From: Terriglobales bacterium
GTDB lineage: Bacteria; Acidobacteriota; Terriglobia; Terriglobales; Acidobacteriaceae
Assembly (NCBI GenBank): GCA_025462725.1
Contig: JAOAPE010000005.1
Span: 1 to 64,000 of the forward strand
Direction: 5' to 3'
Length of the DNA stretch: 64,000 nucleotides
The position numbers were made by a program, and so were the translations under genes. The notes under the pieces were generated by a model, which was given only the letters and a program-made list of their open reading frames with translations, searched no databases and was not told the DNA's origin. Positions 59,101-64,000 of the stretch are shown here, one piece after another (position 1 is the stretch's first letter; every line of letters starts with the position of its first letter).

Positions 59101-59616
59101 TGTTGCAAATTGAGCCACGTTGCCGCCAGTCGCTACCAGGTCATAGGGATCACGAGTGAGGGTCGGCAATTGCGTTATCTGGGCTCCGGTCACCACCGAT
59201 GACAGGGTTTGGTCTGTCGTGTTGACCTGCGCTCCGCCTTCGGCAGTCACTTCAACCGTCGTTCCCTGCCCGGTGACTTTGAGGGCAGCGTCCGCAGTAT
59301 TTCGTGAACCGACTGTTACTTCGATCCGCTGTTTGAATGTTGCAAAACCCGACTGGCTGATCCCTACCTCGTAGGTGCCAGGCTGAAGATTGGTGAATCT
59401 GTATACACCGCTGCCACTGCTCGTGGTGTTCAAGTGAATGCCCTTGTCCACGTTAGTCAGGGTGACATTTACGTTCGGTACGACTGCTCCGCTTGGGTCA
59501 GTCACCGTGCCAACGATCTGGCCGGTCTCAGTCTGCGCGAATACAAATGCGCTGGTGAGTACAACAATTGTGAGAAGGGTTAAGATCCCTCTCGCGCTCT
59601 TGGTTCTTGCTTTCAC
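56155..59616 (-). CDS. Oar-like TonB-dependent receptor family protein (copy 1)
   Basis: Outer-membrane protein of about 1153 residues. Signal peptide (about 1-28), then a carboxypeptidase regulatory-like beta-sandwich (TETGQIVGTVTDPSGAVVPN, about 30-110), a plug-like region (LPTLTRDPYDLVATGGN ... DILLDGGENVNLFD), and a large barrel ending in an aromatic-rich C-terminus (NVQLGVKITF). Acidobacteria carry many of these; substrates are mostly unknown. GTG 59616 is preferred over the longer frame from 59640 because GGAGG lies 7 bases upstream. Paralogue at 59889. Confidence 0.85.
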   Translation of the reverse strand: MKARTKSARGILTLLTIVVLTSAFVFAQTETGQIVGTVTDPSGAVVPNVNVTLTNVDKGIHLNTTSSGSGVYRFTNLQPGTYEVGISQSGFATFKQRIEVTVGSRNTADAALKVTGQGTTVEVTAEGGAQVNTTDQTLSSVVTGAQITQLPTLTRDPYDLVATGGNVAQFATSDPNTTVRGANGYAINGQRPASTDILLDGGENVNLFDATVGQSVPLDSVQEFRVLTSNFTAEYGRASGGVVNVATRSGTNDFHGTLYEFNRISNLAANNYENKANGEPRGRFVRNQPGYSIGGPIVKNKVFFFSSTEWTRVRSNELQRAVIPTPAFIAASSTATQAFFSQFGTLAPNATVTQTFTKSDLANPDIAGITGGAAFGALAPTTPIFEQVSYSVPSNAGGGDPQNAWSTVGRVDFNITDHTQLYARYGGEKGELFAGTVSNSPYAGYNTGQTTFNNNIMLNMTHTFGGFVSQTKGVFNRLNLNQPLGTNPVSPTLYIQETTVGEIGGQQVGMPGYLPFSPGNALPFGGPQNLYQVYQDLGWTKGNHNFRIGGQYIHTRDNRVFGAYETAVASLASQGDLDTAVENFLSGNLFSFQAAVDPQGKLPCPVDVNNKVVQTPSCTLTLPVTPPSFSRNNRYNDWAAYGQDSWKVTPRLTLNLGLRYEYYGPQHNANPNLDSNFYYGTGTTLPEKIRTGQVFTVPNSPIQSLWEPDRNNWAPRLGFAWDVFGTGKTSFRGGYGISYERNFGNVTYNVIQNPPAYAVISLVAGADVPTIPLTTDNAGPLAGTGTKPLPRTSLRNVKQDINTAYAHFYSAAFEQQLGTNTVLALEYSGSRGIHLYTIENPNRPGSGVIYGGDDPAISGLRSRLNRQYTNINRRGDAGDSYYNGLNVRVQSSTFAAAGLTLTANYTWSHTIDTLSSTFSETSNNFNLGLLDPFNPGLDRGNSEFDIRHRVAFSAVWEIPAFRNSAGPLRQIFGGWSFAPIFTAQTGTPFSIYDCTNAFQVCMRVQTNLPLQTTGNGNPALAGTPNTFNYLPIPQDQVGVYTNSVVGISDFGVCNAGTTTPCVFPANMTARNAFRGPGRYNLDFGLYKSFKLTEKVGLQFRGEAFDALNHANLYVLGTTADAASGTFVQAKRGGITGNDTREHRNVQLGVKITF

Positions 59617-59830
59617 GGTACTACCTCCATAGGGTCGCAAATCACTTCCTCCGTGAGTGACTTGTAACGTTCAATAAAGCAAGAGGTTGGCCAAAGCTGA
59701 AGCGTTCATACAAAAGAACTTACCTTTTCAGCAGCAACTCTGGATTCAATATTTCAGAGACTTTCTAAGGTGAGTAGTACTGTTTACTGTAGGGTAAATA
59801 GCTGAAGTCTGATTACTTCTTTCCAATGGA

Positions 59831-59858
59831 CAAAAAATGGGGGACCGGTTAGGCCCCC
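59831..59858 (-). terminator. Rho-independent terminator after TonB-like receptor 2
   Basis: Minus strand: GGGGG(CC)-loop-(GG)(T)CCCCC followed by ATTTTTTG. The stem has one bulged base; the T-tract is good. About 30 bases after the stop of the gene at 59889. Confidence 0.85.
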
Positions 59859-59888
59859 TGAGTTGGAGATGAACGACACAGTCTTTCT

Positions 59889-62800
59889 CTAGAACGTTAG
59901 TTTCACTCCCAGCTGCATGTTTCGACGTTCGCGCGTGTCGAAAGCAGGATTCAATCCCAGACCACCTTTCTTCGCTTGCACCTGCAGACCAGTACTGAAG
60001 ATGTCTACAGGTCCGTTGATGAAATCGTTCGGATGGTTGAAAAGGTTAAACGCTTCACCCCTGAGCTGCAGGCCCACACGTTCTGTCACCGCGAAGCTCT
60101 TGTAAACGCCCAGGTCGAGGTTCCAATGATTCGGGCCCCGGAAGGCGTTTCTTCGCGTCATGTCACTCGGGAACGGGCAGGAAGTCGGGACTGAAAGAGT
60201 ACCGCCGCCTATCGAACTCGGCGCACCGGCATTACCTTGGCCCGGCGTCGTGCAGGTGCCAAAGTCAGATATCCCGATCAGTGGGCTATTGAAACTGTTC
60301 TCAGGCGGAAGTGTTAAGTACGCAAACGTGTTCGCTCCGATAGGAGGACTGTCTGTGTTGCCCGTAAGCGGAACACCCGTTCCCGCAGCCGCGGGTGTGT
60401 AACGCGGACAATACTCGAACGCATTGGTGCAATCGTAAACGGTATAAGGCGTTCCGGTGTTGGCCGAGAATATGGGCGCCACGCTCCAGCCGCCCAGCAG
60501 TTCCCGCTTCCACCCCGTCGAGTTCTTGCCGATTGGTGGCTCATACACAAAACTGAGCGTCAACCGGTGACGGATGTCGAAATCAGCATTTCCTCGGTCA
60601 ATTGCCGGACGGAACGGATCGAGGAAGCCAAGATTCAACGCGCTGGTGCCGACTTCACTGAACGTAGTACTGAGGTCGTCAATAGCATGGGCCCAAGTGT
60701 AATTGGCAGACAACGTCAATCCAAATTGGGCAAAGTTAGTGCTCTGCACGCGAACGTTGAGAGCGTGGTAATAAGAATCGGCATTGCTGCCGCGCCAGTT
60801 GACGCCCGTGAATTGGGGATTCAAGCGGGAGGTCGGAAGATCTACAGCCGGGTCGAGCCCGCCATAGACCACTCCGGAACCGCTCCGGTTGAAATCGGAG
60901 ATCGAGTACAAGTGAACCCCGCGCGAGCCGGAGTACTCCAGTGCAACCACCGTGTTCGCTCCCATTTGCCTCTCAAACGCCAAACTAAACTGATGCGAGT
61001 AGGCGGTAGAAATATGAGGATCCACTGCTCTAAGGCTGGTTGGCGGTATCGCGAGGGTCCCCAATGGCTGTCCTAATGGACCAAAGTTACTGTTGGTGAT
61101 TGGTATGGGCGCTCCAACGTCACTAGGCTTGACCGCCAAAACGGCCTGACCAGGAGGGTTCTGGATAACGTTGAAGGTCACGTTTCCAAAATTGCGCTCA
61201 TAGGAGATGCCATAGCCTCCCCGTAAAGCGGTCCTCCCGTCGCCAAACAAGTCCCACGCGAATCCGATGCGCGGTGCCCAGTTGTTCTTGTTCGGGTTCC
61301 ATAGTCCGCCAACCGGACTTTGCGGTGCGATGAACACTTGCCCAGTCGTGACGTCACCCGGCAATACCAGGCCATTCCCATTGTTGGCTGGATAAAAGTT
61401 CGAATCCAGGTTTGGATTGGCATTGTGCTGCACACCGTAGTACTCCCACCGTACGCCCAGGTTCAATGTAAAAGTGGGTTTCAGCTTCCAACTGTCTTGG
61501 AAGTAGAAGGCGCCATCGTTGTAGCGGTTGTTGCGGTTAAACAATGGTGGCGTCACGGGTAAGGTTACGGAACAGCTCGGCGTCTGGATAGGTTTGCCGG
61601 TTGTTTGATCCACTTGGCAAGGGAATTTTCCTTGCGGATCAACTGCGCCTTGGAATTGGAACAATTGCCCCGCCTGAAGATTCGTCAGCATCTGCGTGAT
61701 GTCGCCGGGCGCAGCCAACGTTTCGAAGCCGGTTTGAAATGCTCCAAACGTGCGGTTGTCACGCACATGCACATATTCCCCGCCCAGCCGGAATTGGTGA
61801 TTGCCCCGCACCAAGGAGACATCCTGATAGAACTGGTAGAGGTTTTGCGGTCCGCCAAACGGTATGGCAGCACCTGGCGCCAGCGGCAGATATCCGGGCA
61901 TGATGACGGGCAGACCTGCGTCTTGTTGGATCAACGGAGCATTGGCATTTGGAAATAGTCCGGGAACAATACCCGCGCCCCCCAACGGCTGGATATTATT
62001 CAAACGGTTATAGTTGAATTTGGATTGTGAGACGAGCGCTGCCCCGAACGTGTGCGTAAGGTTCAGCAGCACGTTTTGGTTCAAGGTGTTTTGCCCGGTG
62101 TCAAATCCTACATATGGACTCAAGCTGTTCGATCCGGCAAAATCATTTTCGTGCTGGCCACCATAGCGCACGAAAAAGCTTGTCTTATCGCTGATGTTCC
62201 AGTCCGCTCGGAGCACCCCAAAGTATGTGTTTTGCGGGACTCCGCCCCCTGAATCGGACGCCGTATTGAAACTGACCCTCTGCAATGCGCCGCCTTGAAA
62301 TGTTGGGCCCAATACAACATCCGGTTTCAACGCCCCGAACGAATTGAAATACGCCTGCGTATTGGGCGCAGTCGTCGCCAGGAAAGAGGGGGTCACCACC
62401 ACTCCCTGTGTTGTGGCATTACCGCGAACGCGGGTCCACTCCACGCTGTTGAAGAAGAACAACTTGTCCTTCACGATCGGTCCGCCGACGGAATATCCGA
62501 ATTGGTTCCGGGTGAACCGCGGCTGCCCGATGCCCGTGGCATTGTTCTGGTAACTATTGGCAGCCAACGCAGAGATGCGGTTGAACTCGTACGCCGATCC
62601 GTGTAACGAATTGGTCCCGGATTTCGTGGCTACGTTGATGATGCCGCCGCTGGCTCGACCATATTCTGCCGTGAAGGTGTTGCTGATCACGCGGAACTCC
62701 TGGACTGAATCGAGTGGCACAGTGGTTCCCAGCGACGCCGAGAACTCGTCCCTGTTTTCACCGCCATCGAGCAGGAGGCTGTTACTGGCATTGCGCTGAC

Positions 62801-63362
62801 CATTGAGATTGAAGCCCGCTCCCCTGGGAGTGCCCGGCGTTACGATCTGAGTGGGATCGGGTGATGCGTTTCCTGCTATCGCAACCAGATCGTACGGATC
62901 ACGTGTCAATGTCGGAAGTCCCACAATCTGCGCTCCCGTTACCGCTTGCGATATGGATTGGTCTGTCGTGTTGACCTGTGCACCGCCTTCGGCAGTGACT
63001 TCCACCGTCGTTCCTGCCCCTTTCACCGCGAGGTGTGCATCGATGGTGTTTCTGGAACCAACGGTGACATCTACTCTTTGTTTGTATGTATCGAACCCTG
63101 GCTGCGCTATGGTTATTTCATAGGGGCCGGGTTCCAGGTTTGTGATTCGATACGAGCCGTTGCCACTCGCAACGGCGCTCCGCGTAAACCCCTTTCCTAG
63201 ACTCCTTACGGTGACGGTCACTCCCGGAACAACGGCACCGCTTGGGTCTGTCACTGTGCCCCCGATCTGTCCGGTTTCTGTTTGTGACCACACGAATGTA
63301 GAGGTAAGCACGAATAGGAAAAGAACGAACATTACTTTCCTTGCGCTGAAAGACCCTGACAT
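59889..63362 (-). CDS. Oar-like TonB-dependent receptor family protein (copy 2)
   Basis: A 1157-residue paralogue of the previous gene with the same order: signal peptide (about 1-27), regulatory-like domain (TETGQIGGTVTDPSGAVVPG), plug-like region (LPTLTRDPYDLVAIAGN ... LLLDGGENRDEFS), large barrel, and C-terminal NMQLGVKLTF. ATG 63362 is chosen because GGAGG lies 7 bases upstream; the frame also opens with a TTG two codons earlier. The two genes look like a tandem duplication with separate terminators. Confidence 0.85.
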   Translation of the reverse strand: MSGSFSARKVMFVLFLFVLTSTFVWSQTETGQIGGTVTDPSGAVVPGVTVTVRSLGKGFTRSAVASGNGSYRITNLEPGPYEITIAQPGFDTYKQRVDVTVGSRNTIDAHLAVKGAGTTVEVTAEGGAQVNTTDQSISQAVTGAQIVGLPTLTRDPYDLVAIAGNASPDPTQIVTPGTPRGAGFNLNGQRNASNSLLLDGGENRDEFSASLGTTVPLDSVQEFRVISNTFTAEYGRASGGIINVATKSGTNSLHGSAYEFNRISALAANSYQNNATGIGQPRFTRNQFGYSVGGPIVKDKLFFFNSVEWTRVRGNATTQGVVVTPSFLATTAPNTQAYFNSFGALKPDVVLGPTFQGGALQRVSFNTASDSGGGVPQNTYFGVLRADWNISDKTSFFVRYGGQHENDFAGSNSLSPYVGFDTGQNTLNQNVLLNLTHTFGAALVSQSKFNYNRLNNIQPLGGAGIVPGLFPNANAPLIQQDAGLPVIMPGYLPLAPGAAIPFGGPQNLYQFYQDVSLVRGNHQFRLGGEYVHVRDNRTFGAFQTGFETLAAPGDITQMLTNLQAGQLFQFQGAVDPQGKFPCQVDQTTGKPIQTPSCSVTLPVTPPLFNRNNRYNDGAFYFQDSWKLKPTFTLNLGVRWEYYGVQHNANPNLDSNFYPANNGNGLVLPGDVTTGQVFIAPQSPVGGLWNPNKNNWAPRIGFAWDLFGDGRTALRGGYGISYERNFGNVTFNVIQNPPGQAVLAVKPSDVGAPIPITNSNFGPLGQPLGTLAIPPTSLRAVDPHISTAYSHQFSLAFERQMGANTVVALEYSGSRGVHLYSISDFNRSGSGVVYGGLDPAVDLPTSRLNPQFTGVNWRGSNADSYYHALNVRVQSTNFAQFGLTLSANYTWAHAIDDLSTTFSEVGTSALNLGFLDPFRPAIDRGNADFDIRHRLTLSFVYEPPIGKNSTGWKRELLGGWSVAPIFSANTGTPYTVYDCTNAFEYCPRYTPAAAGTGVPLTGNTDSPPIGANTFAYLTLPPENSFNSPLIGISDFGTCTTPGQGNAGAPSSIGGGTLSVPTSCPFPSDMTRRNAFRGPNHWNLDLGVYKSFAVTERVGLQLRGEAFNLFNHPNDFINGPVDIFSTGLQVQAKKGGLGLNPAFDTRERRNMQLGVKLTF

Positions 63363-63602
63363 GTACAACCTCCCAAATTGGCAGCCCTTCTACGCACGGA
63401 CTGCCCGCCTGGGATATTTGCATCCGAATTGCCAAACCGAAAATGACAGATCACAGGGACTTAACTGCCGATCCTTGACTCTGCATTTGGAAATTTGAAG
63501 AAAGGATCAACGCTGACTCTTGTTTAATAAATCCTGCAAACATTCATTTGGTGTTTCTTGGGTAAATGGTACAAACCTCAGAGCTGTCATGTTTTGCAAG
63601 TA

Positions 63603-63626
63603 ACAATGTTCCAAGTGGAACATTGT
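63603..63626. promoter_or_regulatory. Operator-like inverted repeat
   Basis: ACAATGTTCC, 4-base spacer AAGT, GGAACATTGT: a perfect 10-base inverted repeat about 240 bases upstream of the TonB-like receptor start. The symmetry fits a dimeric regulator site; it is not a match to a site I can name. A transcript hairpin is the alternative. Confidence 0.5.
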
Positions 63627-63645
63627 GGAAACCACTCACGCAGCA

Positions 63646-63673
63646 AGACAGCCCCTCTCTTGAGGGGCTGTCT
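63646..63673 (-). terminator. Strong hairpin downstream of cox subunit IV gene
   Basis: AGACAGCCCCTC, loop TCTT, GAGGGGCTGTCT: a perfect 12-base stem 38 bases after the cox stop. It lacks a clear T-tract on the minus strand, so a terminator call is probable rather than certain. Confidence 0.65.
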
Positions 63674-63711
63674 CGCTTCACAGAACTTTGTAGTCGAAAT
63701 GCGAGGAGTAT

Positions 63712-64000
63712 TTAGTGCCAGGCGCGGGTCAGGAAGTCCGTCATCGTTAGTGTGAGCAGGATGCCGAGCCAGAACACGCCGGAGATTACCGTGATCTTCG
63801 TCAGACGACTCGAATCTTTCACGTGCATGAAGTAAAGAACGACCAATGTCGCTTTTACTGTGGCAATAATAAGCGCGATAGGCGCGTTCAAAGAGATACC
63901 GCCCACTTCGATGTTCTGGAACGCTGCCCATACCGTCAGGCCGGTGCCGATCAGCAGCGCTCCGAAGATCAAAGCATAGGTGAACAGCGAGCCGATGTGA
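63712..64000 (-). CDS. Cytochrome c oxidase subunit IV, prokaryotic type (partial, 5' end outside)
   Basis: Small inner-membrane subunit of a haem-copper oxidase. The frame is open past the right edge, so the start is outside the window. Visible residues (from HIGSLFTYALIFGALL) form three hydrophobic helices, with the family motif VKATLVVLYFMHVKDSSRL in the middle and a C-terminal FWLGILLTLTMTDFLT. This matches the COX4_pro family that follows subunit III genes in caa3/bo3-type operons, so oxidase genes are expected to the right. A TTG at 63972 is an unlikely start because homology continues upstream of it. Confidence 0.88.
   Translation of the reverse strand, partial: HIGSLFTYALIFGALLIGTGLTVWAAFQNIEVGGISLNAPIALIIATVKATLVVLYFMHVKDSSRLTKITVISGVFWLGILLTLTMTDFLTRAWH

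Larger units (their letters stand above)
63363..63711. other. Intergenic region with two inverted repeats
   Basis: About 350 bases between the cox subunit gene and TonB-like receptor 2 (both minus), holding the receptor's promoter. It contains an operator-like repeat at 63603-63626 and a hairpin at 63646-63673 (listed separately). Nothing else recognisable. Confidence 0.6.

Overview
The window reads as a chromosomal segment of an Acidobacteriota member (Terriglobia-like). This is inferred from large secreted proteins sharing an N-terminal domain I associate with that phylum, two Oar-type TonB-dependent receptor-like proteins of about 1150 residues, BNR/sortilin-like beta-propellers with choice-of-anchor D domains, and moderately high GC. 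Almost everything is on the minus strand, so transcription runs from high to low coordinates. No rRNA, tRNA, CRISPR array or intact insertion sequence was seen.

Right flank (64000 to 45800): the 3' part of a cytochrome c oxidase subunit IV gene, two paralogous TonB-dependent receptor-like genes each followed by a hairpin plus T-tract terminator, a secreted beta-propeller, rfbB-rfbA-rfbC (no rfbD in the window), and a second, larger beta-propeller.

Centre (45700 to 17800): a Wzx/Wzy-type extracellular polysaccharide or O-antigen locus. It opens with a secreted beta-helix protein, a PAP2 phosphatase fused to a Wzi-like barrel, a repeat fibre, an SLBB export protein and a Wzz-like co-polymerase. 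Next come a CDP-3,6-dideoxyhexose operon (rfbF, rfbG, rfbH, an RmlC-like epimerase and a reductase), a Wzx flippase and a GT2 transferase. A plus-strand pair (candidate Wzy polymerase and a GT4 transferase) interrupts the series. It continues with a C-methyltransferase, a GT4 transferase and a GDP-D-rhamnose pair (rmd, gmd), linked by ATGA overlaps, and ends with a WbaP/WcaJ-type initiating phosphoglycosyltransferase.

Left part (17800 to 1): a non-coding or decayed stretch holding a badly damaged ATP-dependent DNA ligase gene that simple ORF calling does not reveal, a Tat-exported papain-like cysteine protease, a possible acetyltransferase remnant, and a second copy of the surface/export set: a 2636-residue repeat fibre, an SLBB protein, a second PAP2-Wzi fusion and a second Wzz-like protein. 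A sedoheptulose-7-phosphate isomerase-like gene runs off the left edge.

Together the genes can make activated sugars (GDP-D-rhamnose, possibly C-methylated; a CDP-3,6-dideoxyhexose; dTDP-4-keto-6-deoxyhexoses), start a chain on undecaprenyl phosphate, extend it, flip it, polymerise it, and export it through two parallel outer-membrane routes. The most unusual components are the duplicated PAP2-Wzi fusions and the giant fibres sitting inside each export set.
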